NCBI GenBank assembly: GCA_019918135.1
Contig: WBZZ01004592.1
Coordinates: forward strand, 2,501 to 66,500
Length of the DNA stretch: 64,000 nucleotides
Source: Paulinella micropora
Taxonomy: Eukaryota > Cercozoa > Imbricatea > Euglyphida > Paulinellidae
Direction of reading: 5' to 3'
Shown one piece after another: positions 20,117 through 30,948 of this stretch; positions within the stretch are counted from its first letter, which is position 1, and every line of letters starts with the position of its first letter. Below the pieces are notes generated by a model, which ran no database searches, had not been told where the DNA came from, and saw nothing but the letters and a program-made list of their open reading frames with translations. A program made the translations under genes and the position numbers.

Positions 20117-20930
20117 GACAGATTATAGTAAAATAAGGCTTGCTAGGTGTCCTTATTTTTGGTGGCGAGGTGCTTATTTTTTTTCTTTTTTTTTTAAATA
20201 CTCATTTTATTGTTCCATTTTTTTCTCTAAAAATTAAAAAAAAGTTTGAAAATGTCAAAAAATTTCAATTTTTTCAATGTTTTGGAGGCCAAGTTTTCAA
20301 TCGGTTTATTACCCGCGATTAATAGGAGAGCGTATTTAGCTGTTTTTGTAAATCAAGGGTACTTATGGAAACAAGGATCCGCCAACTCACAAGGACTCAG
20401 GCAATAGGTGTAGGGGGCTTATTTCGTTGAAACGTCTTCATTTAAACTATCGGGGGATGTACTCCCTTGTTTCCAGTTTCAACATTACCCCCCTCGGCCA
20501 AATGGCACAGGGGACAATAAAGGGGGGGGGGTCGGCCAATTTTTCTGAAAATAGGGTGCCAAAGTAGGGGAGGGGGGTCAAACGCGTAGTTAAACTCAGT
20601 CAAATGGGGTTAAATCCTTATTTATATACCCTTTTTTTATAATAATAATGTTAATAATAATAATAAGGAAGTAAGGATGGGGCGTGTGGTAATATGGGCA
20701 GAGTTAGAATTACAATAAAATACCGCTTCTAGGGTGTCCTTGTGGTTTTCGGGGACTTAAAATTTTTTTAAGGACTTTAAGGACGGGGCGAAAAGAAGCA
20801 GTTGAAGGTGATTTGCGTTCTGAGACATAACCGCTGGCAAACAATGAAGGAAGCGTCGGCGAAGCGGAATGGACGGGGAGAGTTAATTTTAATTTAAACA
20901 TATTATATATATTATATATAAGATATTAAC
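20117..20930. other. Gene-free stretch with G-runs
   Basis: About 800 bp without a supportable gene. It includes poly-T, several runs of 5-9 G (20405-20580), an AATAAT-rich tract near 20640 and a TATATA tract (20900-20920) just before the nuclease gene. A 63-codon minus-strand frame at 20710-20901 lacks support. Confidence 0.5.
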
Positions 20931-21727
20931 ATGCCACCACCATTCAAGTATTTAACGGACGAAGAGAGACTGGATGCACGTAAAAAGTCTCAGGGAGAAT
21001 ATGCAAAAAGAAAACCAGAAATGTACAGAAGAGCAAGCAAGAAGTATTACGAGAATCACAAGAAGAAAAAAATTATGAAAGAAAAAAACAAAGACTTACA
21101 ACGTTTATAAATTGTTTAATGCCTTAGATGAAAATGACAAAGAATTTTAAATAGGTACACTCTGCAACAACATTTATATGCCAGACTTAGCCACCATAAA
21201 TCGCTCGCTAAGAGAGGCGTTAATAGAAAGTTATATAATCATATGAACAACAAGGGGATTGAAAATTTTAAATGTGTTTTTATTTATGAAGAGACAGCAG
21301 AAAACCGTAACATTGATAGACAGAGAGAATTAGAACAAAAATATATATGCGAACTAAAACCAACACTGAATATAAACACTGCAAAAGGAGCGGGAACCAC
21401 AAATGAAGACAGAAAATGGATTAGATTTGAAGAACGAGTTTTTAAAAACGATGAAGAAAAGAAACTACTGGAAAATAATAAAAAATACTTTGAAGAATAT
21501 CACAAAAAATATTATGATATAAAAAAGAACAAATCAAAGCACGCCAAAAATTATATTACGACAAAAACAAGGATGTTTTGTTGAGAAAGAAAAAAGAAGA
21601 ATTTGACAAAATAAGAGAAAGTAAAAAATATTATTGTGAGGCATGTAGTTTTACAGGAGTAAGCGAGACGGCTCTAACTATACATAATAGATCAAAAGGT
21701 CATATTTCAAAGACTGAAAAAATTTAA
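20931..21727 (+). pseudogene. GIY-YIG endonuclease with N-terminal helical and C-terminal zinc-finger parts (broken)
   Basis: The start at 20931 gives MPPPFKYLTDEERLDARKKS, a helical basic leader common in viral GIY-YIG proteins. After a frameshift near 21.07 kb the GIY-YIG core follows: VYKL...F-stop-IG, where a TAA (21151-21153) stands for the Tyr of the Y-I-G motif. Then comes a second shift and the RLSHHKS and VNRKLYNHM stretch, with a Glu in the RELEQKYI helix. A third break near 21.58 kb is followed by CEACSF...H...H, a C2H2-like finger. Homing or repair-type nuclease by family; inactive as read. Confidence 0.7.
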
Positions 21728-21903
21728 AATATATATGCTGCCCTTTCTAAATGTTTTTTTTGTCTAAAGTGCCACTTAGTGGCGGACTATCTTATATATA
21801 ATTTCCATTTAAAGCCAAGAGAAGTGTATATATTATATATAGTATCTATAAGAATACTACATATAATTAACCACACAAAAAAAAATTTATAACATTATTA
21901 TAG
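21728..21903. promoter_or_regulatory. AT-rich upstream region of the polymerase-helicase gene
   Basis: 176 bp with TATATATAATTT and GTGTATATATTATATATAGT blocks before the ATG at 21904. Likely promoter; no further elements identified. Confidence 0.4.
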
Positions 21904-24327
21904 ATGGATGTTGATGAGGCAACCCACACTCAGTTTATTAACAAAGAGGAGTTGTTTGATGCGAACAAACTATCCTATATTATTAATAATTTTGATGACT
22001 TAAAAAGCAAACTGCGAGAGAAATGTTTCAAAGACGGAAGTCCTATAACACTGCTAAAAAAATATATTCAAAAAGTATTCAATAATAAAGTCTCTGTAGT
22101 GTATCGGCAAAATGGGGGCAAAGGTAGATTTAATGCTGTAGGCTCATTATCTCTCCAAAACATACCGCGCAAGATAAGGCATACTATCGCCCGCGATTAC
22201 TATGTAGATATTGATATGGTGAATGCGCATCCAGTCATACTACTACATTTATGTGCGATATTTAACTTTGAAGCGAAATATCTGCGATCGTATGTGAAAA
22301 ATAGAGAGAAGGTAATAGCCGATCTCACGAGCAAAAACGAGACGATTGACAGAGACAAGGCAAAACAGATTATCCTATCAGTCCTAAATGGAGGCGAAAA
22401 GGATTACAACGCAGTCGCGAAAAAGACGAGGTTTCTAACCGCCTTCAAACAAGAAATGAAAGCCCTACATGGAAAGTTTGCGGGGGCAGACATTAAAGAA
22501 TTTGAAAAAGTTAAGCAGAGGCGGATTGACAGAGGCGAAGACTTCAACCACGATGCCAGTTATATGAATACATTGTTATGCGACTTTGAAAACAAAATTC
22601 TACAAGTTATGCTAGACTATTTTGGAAATCCTGTTATTTGTGTTTTATGCTTTGACGGCCTGATGCTAGAAAAGAAGGACTACGATCTGGAAAGTTGTTC
22701 AAAGGTCATTAAGGAGAAATTAGGGATAGACATGGCTCTTAAATTAAAGGAAATGAATGAAGGCCTAACCTTTCAAGAAAATGCGATTATTGAGCCTTAT
22801 CAAACTCCCAGCCTTAAATACTTTGGAGATATGGATAACGTATATATTCAACACTATAGAGAGAATGAGGCGAGCCTTGAAAGACTGGAAGAATGGCGCA
22901 GTTGTATAAACATAGTATCAAGGGGAGGCGGTCAAGTCGTGATGACTTTAAATCTAGACATTGACGAAGAGACAGGAGACCGATCCGAATATTATGTACA
23001 AGCGGAAGTAGGCGCAATGATGTCCGCATTAAGTTTTGAATGTTTTGTGCGGAATCCAGAATACATTGAAGAATTGAAAGGAGACAAACACGACCCGAGA
23101 GCGAAACAATGGCTGTATCAACACTTTGGAAATGGCAATCAGTTTTCAACTGGATACGCAAAAGACATGATGCAAAAGCGGAAAATTAAACGATATGACG
23201 ACTTCATGTTTTACCCGTATTTGAAGCGAGTGGGGATACCCCCAGTATATTCTAACAAACTAAATTTGTTTATGGGGTTCCCTATGGATAATATTCCATT
23301 TGAAAATGTAAAAACAAAATATAATTTTGAAGAGAGTGCCTTATATAAACATCTAAAAACTGACTTTTTCACTGAAGGTCAGGGCGAGTTAGACAACTTT
23401 TTGGATAGTGTCGCGGACATGATACAGAAACCAAATGTAAATAGAAGTATTGGTCATTTGTTTTACTCAGTCCAAGGAACTGGAAAAGGCATAATGAGCA
23501 AATTTATGGAGAGGTTGTTGGGAACGCAAAATCATGTGGTCATCAAAGACTTTAGCAGATACATGGAAAAATTCAATGTCGCATATGCGAACAAGATATT
23601 GAAAGTGTTTGAAGAACTGCCCGAGAAAGGCGGGGCTTTTACGATGAGCGACCGCTTAAAAAGTCAAATTGACCAAAAAGACGAAATAATAGAGCCCAAG
23701 GGAAGCAAGCAATACAAAGTAAAACATTTCGCCAGATACTGGTTTTACACGAATAACGAAAACACGTTATACATAGAAGGAAGCGACAGGCGGTATTCAC
23801 TCCACAAAATAAGCGGGAAGCACGCGGACGATAAAGTATATTTCGCCAAAATTCTAGATGAAATAAACGACGATGACTTTATCAGATGTGCCTTTGAATA
23901 CTTCGCCACTAGACAATACGAAGAAATAAGTGTTATGACCGCATTTAAAACAAAATACAAGACGGAGCAGAAAATGGCTAACCTCCCAAAGGCTATTAAG
24001 TTTATGATTGACACCATTGAAGCAAAATTTGACAAAGTTGAAAGCAAAGATATGAAAGTAGAATCGGTACATCTATGCGAAAGATACAGAGAGTGGTGCT
24101 CAGAACAGGGAATATCTTATCATAAAGGAGCCTTCTTCACCCAACTGAAGCATGTAGGCATAGATAAGCCCAAACAAAGCGGAGGAAAAAACAACAAAAA
24201 ATACAGATTTACAATAAATGTCAGCACAATCCGAGACAAGATACGCGAGTATATAAAGGACGACGAATACGATTTCAATTTTGGATCGGGAGTTAATGAA
24301 GAGGATGATGATGTCTTTTGGATGTAA
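21904..24327 (+). CDS. Transposon-virus polymerase fused to superfamily 3 helicase, 807 aa
   Basis: Intact. The N-terminal half is a TVpol domain (family-A-polymerase-like): a GRFNAVGSLSLQNIPRKIR block (about 75-92), palm motif VDIDMVNAHPVIL (about 101-113) with the metal-binding Asp, and a second catalytic strand CFDGLM (about 250-255). The C-terminal half is an AAA+ superfamily 3 helicase: Walker A SVQGTGKG (about 520-527), Walker B LKVFEELPE (about 564-572) and the sensor/motif C strand YWFYTNNEN (about 611-619), followed by an Arg pair. This fusion is the replication protein of many PLVs and virophages, and sets this element apart from the Polintons with polymerase B on either side. Longest intact gene in the window. 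Confidence 0.9.
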   Translation: MDVDEATHTQFINKEELFDANKLSYIINNFDDLKSKLREKCFKDGSPITLLKKYIQKVFNNKVSVVYRQNGGKGRFNAVGSLSLQNIPRKIRHTIARDYYVDIDMVNAHPVILLHLCAIFNFEAKYLRSYVKNREKVIADLTSKNETIDRDKAKQIILSVLNGGEKDYNAVAKKTRFLTAFKQEMKALHGKFAGADIKEFEKVKQRRIDRGEDFNHDASYMNTLLCDFENKILQVMLDYFGNPVICVLCFDGLMLEKKDYDLESCSKVIKEKLGIDMALKLKEMNEGLTFQENAIIEPYQTPSLKYFGDMDNVYIQHYRENEASLERLEEWRSCINIVSRGGGQVVMTLNLDIDEETGDRSEYYVQAEVGAMMSALSFECFVRNPEYIEELKGDKHDPRAKQWLYQHFGNGNQFSTGYAKDMMQKRKIKRYDDFMFYPYLKRVGIPPVYSNKLNLFMGFPMDNIPFENVKTKYNFEESALYKHLKTDFFTEGQGELDNFLDSVADMIQKPNVNRSIGHLFYSVQGTGKGIMSKFMERLLGTQNHVVIKDFSRYMEKFNVAYANKILKVFEELPEKGGAFTMSDRLKSQIDQKDEIIEPKGSKQYKVKHFARYWFYTNNENTLYIEGSDRRYSLHKISGKHADDKVYFAKILDEINDDDFIRCAFEYFATRQYEEISVMTAFKTKYKTEQKMANLPKAIKFMIDTIEAKFDKVESKDMKVESVHLCERYREWCSEQGISYHKGAFFTQLKHVGIDKPKQSGGKNNKKYRFTINVSTIRDKIREYIKDDEYDFNFGSGVNEEDDDVFWM

Positions 24328-24393
24328 TATTATTGTCTTCAATATTGAAAACAATATTAAAAAACTGATTTTTTTGTTATGCTTATATATAGC

Positions 24394-25080
24394 ATGCCAT
24401 CAACCAAAGGAGAGTATCTGAGCCAAATAGAAAAATGGACTCATTTAAGTAGCGACATAAAACTGCCAACAAGCAAATCGCTCAAACCTGAAATTGTCGC
24501 ATTTTACGAAAAATACCGACCCGAACAACCCCCGCAGAGTGATAATGTTGAAGTTGTATTGCCCTCCATTGATACATTGAAGAACGTCGTTTTTAATGAC
24601 GAACCAGAAGAATTTACGCCTTTTAAAGAAAGTGATTTGAAGGAAACTGGTATTACTGAAATCAAGGCTAACGTAGGAGAAGAATTGGCGAAAAAAGAAA
24701 TGCCAGTTAAAACAGATAAAGAAATGCCAGTTTTAGAAGCAAAAGAGGAGCCTGCGCCAGTTAGGGAAAAGAAAACACCGATTAAAGCAAAGCGAAATCC
24801 GCCCGAGAGCGGGTATAGTTGCTATGAAATAATAACGGCACATTTGAAAGTATCAAAAGACCCGTTTAATTTCTTGTATATGAAAGTAGAAGACCGCACC
24901 ATAATGCAGGAGGATATGAAGAAATGGCACGAGAGTAGATACGGACATATACCACCAGACCAACGCCCTGTTCTTAAATATGGTAAGTTAGATTATCAGA
25001 CATTTTTTTGCGATGTCTTATCTCAACACGAGGGCAAACTCACGACATTAAAAGATATGTATGACAGGTTTCATGTGTAA
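24394..25080 (+). CDS. Unrecognised PLV protein, 228 aa
   Basis: Start chosen at MPSTKGEYL (24394), directly after a TTATATATAG box; an in-frame ATG 15 nt upstream lies before that box. Central low-complexity Glu/Pro/Lys region (about 90-140) and a C-terminal domain with SGYSCYEIITAHLK and LKYGKLDYQTFF. Family not recognised. It follows the replication gene by 66 bp and overlaps the end of the opposite gene by 10 bp. Confidence 0.5.
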   Translation: MPSTKGEYLSQIEKWTHLSSDIKLPTSKSLKPEIVAFYEKYRPEQPPQSDNVEVVLPSIDTLKNVVFNDEPEEFTPFKESDLKETGITEIKANVGEELAKKEMPVKTDKEMPVLEAKEEPAPVREKKTPIKAKRNPPESGYSCYEIITAHLKVSKDPFNFLYMKVEDRTIMQEDMKKWHESRYGHIPPDQRPVLKYGKLDYQTFFCDVLSQHEGKLTTLKDMYDRFHV

Positions 25081-25700
25081 GAGGCAGTTAGTGCTATGTC
25101 TCTCATCACATCAATATTAAAATATGATGGTTTAAAAGAGACATAATCCGCAGACGCCGTTTTATAATATACTTCCAATGTTATTGGAGCATCTGTCGCA
25201 TATGTTAATAAAGCCTCATTAGTCATATTTCCAGAAATTCGTATTGTTGTATTATTGGTGGTATCCGCGGGATTTGGACAAGTCATTAACCATATCATTT
25301 TCATTTGGACTCCGTATCTTTGAATTAGCCATACACAATCAAAAGACTTATACTCAATGGCAGTCGTATAATTTAGCACTTCGCTGTAAAAATCATCAAC
25401 ATTTGTTCCGTCCGTTTTATGAAACCAAAACTGAAAGGTTCCTATTCCAGACGGGGCGGGCAAATTCAAAGACCCGCGAAAAGCAACTTTAATGAAATAA
25501 CCATATCCTAAATTAGATATTGTTTTGCTACCATAACCGCCCGTGCAAAGAGTAGTGAATGTTGAACTTTCCATCCACGACCTAAGATCGAGACCAACAT
25601 ACGCATTTTGAATGTTTCTTGTTAATGTCGGGGTAGCAGTGATTGCGATAGTTTTCGTATCAATTGACTGCTGTTCTTGTGATCGTCCAAATATATTCAT
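25071..25700 (-). CDS. Beta-rich protein, probable virion protein, 209 aa
   Basis: The N-terminus MNIFGRSQEQQSID resembles MNLFGQSTNT of the spike-like protein at 38133-39364. The body is beta-rich with many Thr/Ser/Asn (ITATPTLTRNIQN, TTNNTTIRISGNMTN) and ends in PSYFNIDVMRDIAL. No known fold assigned. It is divergent from the fibre gene (50-bp AT-rich gap with TATATATATA), which suggests a shared late-type promoter region and a virion role. Confidence 0.5.
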   Translation of the reverse strand: MNIFGRSQEQQSIDTKTIAITATPTLTRNIQNAYVGLDLRSWMESSTFTTLCTGGYGSKTISNLGYGYFIKVAFRGSLNLPAPSGIGTFQFWFHKTDGTNVDDFYSEVLNYTTAIEYKSFDCVWLIQRYGVQMKMIWLMTCPNPADTTNNTTIRISGNMTNEALLTYATDAPITLEVYYKTASADYVSFKPSYFNIDVMRDIALTASYT

Positions 25701-25750
25701 TTTTTTAAACTATATATATATCTTATATTATAAAATAATAGAATTAAAAT

Positions 25751-28700
25751 ATGAACCATTTAGGAAATCCGTGGGCATATCACTATTACGGCTCTGTGAT
25801 AATAGACGAGGATTTAGAAGTTGATGGTGTATTATATGGAGATCATATTGAAGCAAACTCAATACAAGCAAGGACTGACGACATAACAATATCCTCGCGA
25901 AATAATAACTCCTCTTTGTTGATATCTGATACTGGTTATGTGTCAATTAATAACGAATACGATTTACCAATAGCGGACGGCACGGCTAATCAAGTATTAA
26001 AAACGGATGGGTTGGGTAATACTTCATTTGCTACATTAAATTCAAGTTATATAAGCGACTTTGAACTAGATAAATTAACGGATGTAGTCATAACGGGCAC
26101 ACCCGCCGATAACCAACTGCTCATTTATAGCACAGGGCAATGGAGAAATGTTGCTTCACCTTTTCTTAGATTGGATGGTCTCGCTATGATGTTTGGAAAT
26201 TTAAATATGGGAGGATTTAACGTAACCAATGTTGGTAATGTTGATGGTATTGATGTTTCTGCTCTTGATAGTGCTGTGGTTAAATTAACAGGAGACCAAA
26301 CAATAACAGGGAATAAAATATTTACTACTTATTTGGGTGTAAAAGATTCAAATCCATTAAACACTGGTAAGTTATTCTTCAATTGCAACAATAATATGGG
26401 TTCTATTTATTCGTCGGAGGTAGGTGGAGCAACGGGATATCCACTAAGCATTGTTGGTTCTTCCATACTTCTTGCTTCTACAACGGGGGGTGGAATAACA
26501 TTGACGAGCAATGTTTTAAATTTTAGTGGCACAACAGCAATTAGCGGACTTCCAGCACCATTCTATGACACCGATGCTTCAACGAAAGCATATACCGATA
26601 CAAAATTAGCAAAAGACGGCACAACGGCTATGACGGGCAGTCTAAATATGGGCGGTTTTGCAATTACAAATGTTGGTAATGTTGATGGTGTGGATGTTTC
26701 TGTTCTTGACACTTCAGTCGTTAAACTAACAGGAGACCAAACTATAGCGGGTATTAAGACATTCAGCAGTATAATAAATGCGAGCGCGGGGATTGATATG
26801 AAAAGCCAAAGCATAACAAATGTTAATCTTGTTGATGGCGTGGATGTTTCTACTCTTGACACTTCGGTGGTTAAACTAACAGGAGACCAAACCATAGCAG
26901 GAAATAAAAAATTTACATCAGTTTTAGAAGTAAGTGGTTCGTCCAATCCTACAACTTTTGATGGTATTGGCATAGCCTTTGATACAAAAATAGGAATGAT
27001 TGCCGCACAAAAAACGGCAACAGCGACTTGGTATCCGATACAAATAACTGGTTCGTATGTAGAGTTATATTCAGGTAATACTTTAATTATAACCGCAACT
27101 GGCACTACACTATCTTTGAATAACCACAAAATAACAAACTTAGCCACACCATCAGCAACAACGGACGGAGCAAACAAAAGTTATGTTGATACAAAAGACG
27201 GGCAAAATGTGAAACTAACAGGAAATCAAACAATAGCAGGAATCAAGACATTTAGCAGTGCCCTTGAAATAACAGGAAATTCAACGAATGCGACAACAAA
27301 AGGAACATTCGTGGTTTTTAACTCCACAGCCAATATAGGAACTATCGGATGCCTTGATATGGGCACGGGCGTAAATTGTAACTTTGAAATAAATGCGAAA
27401 AAAATAAGTTTTATTATTGATGGGGCAATCGTCGGTTGGGTAAATGCTTCGGGGCTAGATTGTAATAGTAGCAAAATAGCCAACCTTGGAACTCCGACAT
27501 TAGCGACGGACGGAGCGACAAAAGGGTATGCGGACACATTGGACGGGCAAAATGTAAAACTAACAGGAGACCAAACCATAACAGGAATTAAGATATTTAA
27601 TGGAACAAGAAATGATGTAAGAGCACTGAATTTGTTAAGCCAAGCCGATTTTAATAATGTGGATATCATTAATGGTGGAAATATAACATATAATGGGGCG
27701 ACGATATTAAACCAAAATAGAGGTGATATATTCTTTTCACAGACATCAGGTGATTACCAATATTTCTTATTTACTTTAAATACTGCTACAAGTGGAACCG
27801 CGAACCAACGAGGTTATGTATTTACGAACGTAGCATTTGATGTAAAAGGGGCGGGACTTTATATTTCAAAACTTTTGGATAATAAAAGTGCTTCGTCTGA
27901 CATTGTCCGTTTTAACAATGCTGGCGGTATGCGGTTTTATGGTGCCTTAGATATGAACTCAAACAACATAACAAATGGCGGAACAATAACGGGAACTACA
28001 TTAACGGCAACTGCTGGTATGACTACAACAACATTAACAACAAGCGACAAAATAACAACAGCATCAGGCAAACCAATAATCATAGGCAATACAACGAAAG
28101 GCGCAGGGGCGTCAGGTGGTTTAGAATTATATGGAACTGCTTCAAATATTGGAGGAGCACACTTACAAGCAATAACAACGGCGGATGCTTATCCAACATT
28201 TCAATTATTGAACTGGACACATGATAACGTAGGCTTAAGTTTTGATGCTTATTATGACTCAAGTGGAAGTTGGAAATCAAGTAATTCTGGCTCAAACTTT
28301 CAAATATACAAAATCTCAAACAAACTTGCTTTTAACTATAAATCAGGAATAACAGCAGGAAGCAATATAACATGGTCTGAGGCGATGAATATAAGCACAG
28401 CGGGATTAATAACTGCGAGTGCGGGGATTACATATACTGGCACACTAACGTCAGCAACAAATACAAGTGGAGCGAAAATAGGAGTTCAGGGAATAACAGA
28501 CGGAACAAACGCAAAAGGAATATTTCTATGGGATGCGACTAATACAAGTTGGGGAATTTATGCGGCATCTGGCGGAGGTGGAAACACTAGAAGTTTGGCA
28601 AATGGTTTGGCGGTTTCTGGAAATGATTTTAATTCATTTGCTTTTCGTTTTAGGATTGCTAATGATGCTACGATGGGTTTCTTGTGGGAGAATTCAGCGG

Positions 28701-29632
28701 AGCAATTGTTGATGTCATTGAATGGATTAAACGGGACATTATGGACGAAAGGATTGATAACGGCTAGTGCGGGGATATCAACTACAACACTAACAACAAG
28801 CGACAATATAGTAGTTGGAACTGGAAAAAGTGTTTTCATAGATAGAAGTGCTGGTGCTAATAATAAACTGGTTTTATATGATAGCGGAACAGGTTCAACA
28901 ATGGGATTTTATGGGTTTGGTATTGCTAGTAATATATTGATTTATAATGTTAATGCCTCAACGGATAGCCATGTATTTTACTATGGTGCCACAAATGAAT
29001 TATTTAGAATTGGTAATGCGGGAATTACTGCTTCAAAGGCAATAACGGCGAATGCTGGATTAACTATGACAACAACATCCAGCGGATTTTTAACGCTAAG
29101 ACAAAGACCAAGCAATACGTCCAACCCGCAAATATATATGAAAGCAGGAGACGCATCAGGTTATGCGGTGGTAATGAATACAGGTGGATTATTACACGCT
29201 TGGTCAACTTCATTGTAAAATGGTGAAAACAATACAAGATATGTTTATATGACAGCAGGAGCGAATGCATGGTCTTCTGGTTCAGACAGGAGATTAAAAT
29301 CAGATATTAAAACACTAGAATGTGAGGGATGTTGTGAGAAATTAATGAAAATTAATTTTTGCTCATATTATTGGAAATCAGACGAGAAAAAAGAAAAAAA
29401 GAGCCACGGATTTATTGCCGACGAGGTTAAAAAAATATTTCCAGAATTTGTATCTGAAAGTGGAATGAAGGCAGACGACGGAAAAAGCATCCTTGAAGGA
29501 GTATCATATACGGAATTTATACCAGTATTAGTCAGTGCTTTTCAACATATTGCGGAAAAGGTAGTTAATTTAGAAAAAGAAAATAAAAATCTTATGAATA
29601 TACTACAAGAAATTAGAGAAAATGTCAAATAA
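25751..29632 (+). pseudogene. Tail-fibre-like protein with S74 domain, PLV copy (one TAA)
   Basis: One register of about 1290 codons with a single TAA at 29216-29218, just before the S74 chaperone. The N-terminus (NHLGNPWAYHYYGSVIIDED) differs from the Polinton fibres and may anchor to this capsid. The body has the VVKLTGDQTI-AG-KTF and TTDGANKSYVDT repeats. Long stretches such as GSYVELYSGN and WVNASGLDCNSSKIANLGTP are the same as in the Polinton-1 fibre. The S74 part (SDRRLKSDIKTLE...HGFIADEVKKIFPE) differs from that of the Polintons. The part before the TAA could still be made as a fibre without chaperone. Confidence 0.8.
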
Positions 29633-29975
29633 TACAACTAGACTTCACAGACCCCCACCTATTATGGATATGGATGGCGAACTAACTCCAGAATTAAAGT
29701 CCCGTGTTCTTGAAGTAGAACTAAAGACTGAGGAGAAAAAAATAGAGCACGAATTGGAAGATAACTGGAATTGTTGTTGTATAAAAAACAGACCGACAGA
29801 CAGCCGAATGATTAAGTATCTATTTCAAATGATGATTATAATAGCAATCATCACGATTTGCTTAATAAAACTCGCTAAAAATAACATGCCTTGTGAGCAG
29901 GCTAATGTATATGTAGGTATCCTTACACTCTTAATCAGCATCGTGCTTCCTTCTCCTTCTTCAAGTAAGAAGTGA
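29622..29975 (+). CDS. Two-TM membrane protein of the fibre cassette, PLV copy
   Basis: 117 aa, very close to the Polinton-1 copy at 12151-12504: same LHRPPP start, DNWNCCCIKNRPTDSR linker, two hydrophobic helices and PSPSSSKK end. The start overlaps the end of the fibre frame by 11 bp, so the two are probably one transcript. Function unknown. Confidence 0.7.
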   Translation: MSNNTTRLHRPPPIMDMDGELTPELKSRVLEVELKTEEKKIEHELEDNWNCCCIKNRPTDSRMIKYLFQMMIIIAIITICLIKLAKNNMPCEQANVYVGILTLLISIVLPSPSSSKK

Positions 29976-30212
29976 GCATTCATACAAATATATTTTATAC
30001 CACGAAGCGTCATTTGAGCACATTAAGGGTAGTGCTTCATCAAAACTAATACACCAGTCTGACATCGGTTTGTAAATACATTTGAATTTTGAGTTAATCC
30101 CGCTCTGGATACAATAAACACATCCATCTTTTTTTGTTTGATTTGCTCTGCTATAAAAGTCGCAGGCAGTCCGCGACATAGCGGAGCACGCAAATAGCAG
30201 TATTAACAACAT
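29961..30212 (-). CDS. Small secreted Cys-rich protein, PLV copy
   Basis: 83 aa with a hydrophobic signal peptide (LLILLFACSAM) followed by SRTACDFYSR...CVYCIQSG...C...C...C. Intact, unlike the Polinton-2 homologue. Tail-to-tail with the membrane-protein gene, with a 15-bp overlap. The same arrangement occurs in all three elements. Confidence 0.6.
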   Translation of the reverse strand: MLLILLFACSAMSRTACDFYSRANQTKKDGCVYCIQSGINSKFKCIYKPMSDWCISFDEALPLMCSNDASWYKIYLYECSLLT

Positions 30213-30220
30213 TATATATT

Positions 30221-30430
30221 ATCTTTCTCTTTAATTATATTATTATAAACCGCCTCTCGTTGCTTATCTGATAGCGGTAAGCGGTAAAGGATATTTTCAG
30301 GTTTTCTAAAAATGTTGGGGTTTCTATTCACTAAGTTCTGAGTGATGCGGATTTGGTCAATTTCCTTCCCTAGCCTTTCCAACTCTTCAAGTTGTTGCTC
30401 GTCTTTGCTTTTTTCTTTTTATTTTCCATG
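30221..30430 (-). pseudogene. Small helical protein (one frameshift)
   Basis: ATG at 30430, Lys-rich start, then a one-base shift within the first 15 codons. The remaining frame to 30221 reads EQQLEELERLGKEID...RKPENILYRLPLSDKQREAV. About 69 aa in total. Not recognised. Confidence 0.4.
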
Positions 30431-30453
30431 CTATATAATAGCGGATATAAAAA

Positions 30454-30912
30454 ATGCCACACGAAAAACCATTTTTTACATATTACAACGAAATTAGACG
30501 CGAACATAAGTATTTGTTGGATGAAGCGGATGCTGATTGGGCTGAACAAGTTAATGAAGGTATCAATAATCAAGCCCGCGAGAGGCTTAGAGCGGATAGA
30601 TTGTTGGATGCTTCAACAAGAAGGGGGAATACTATGGAGGATTTAAAAGATAAGATTAGTGCGTTGGACAATAAGCAAAGTATTTATGTAAATATGAATT
30701 ACGATGAACTGAAAGCACACCTTCCAGATGACGGCATTAATATGAAAGAATTTGAAAGAAAACACGGAACTGCCCCCATGAACGAACAAATGATTGAAAT
30801 GCGAAAATTAGCAATGGCTACCGAAAAATATGATATAGCGCACATAGAAGACAATATCCAGCAAATGAAGCGTGATATAGCGCAATTGGTAAAACAAGAA
30901 TATAAAGAATAA
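30454..30912 (+). CDS. Helical protein of unknown function, 152 aa
   Basis: Intact, strongly helical and charged; no membrane segment. Contains ERLRADRLLDASTRRGNTME and a C-terminal helix EDNIQQMKRDIAQL. It is the first gene of a plus-strand block leading to the capsid genes, so a virion or assembly role is likely but unproven. Confidence 0.5.
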   Translation: MPHEKPFFTYYNEIRREHKYLLDEADADWAEQVNEGINNQARERLRADRLLDASTRRGNTMEDLKDKISALDNKQSIYVNMNYDELKAHLPDDGINMKEFERKHGTAPMNEQMIEMRKLAMATEKYDIAHIEDNIQQMKRDIAQLVKQEYKE

Positions 30913-30948
30913 GACTTAAAACGATTAACTGATAAGGGCTTAACGTAT

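Noticed and set aside
20710..20901. 63-codon minus-strand gene
   Set aside because: Isolated, no conserved features, lies in the G-run-rich gap.
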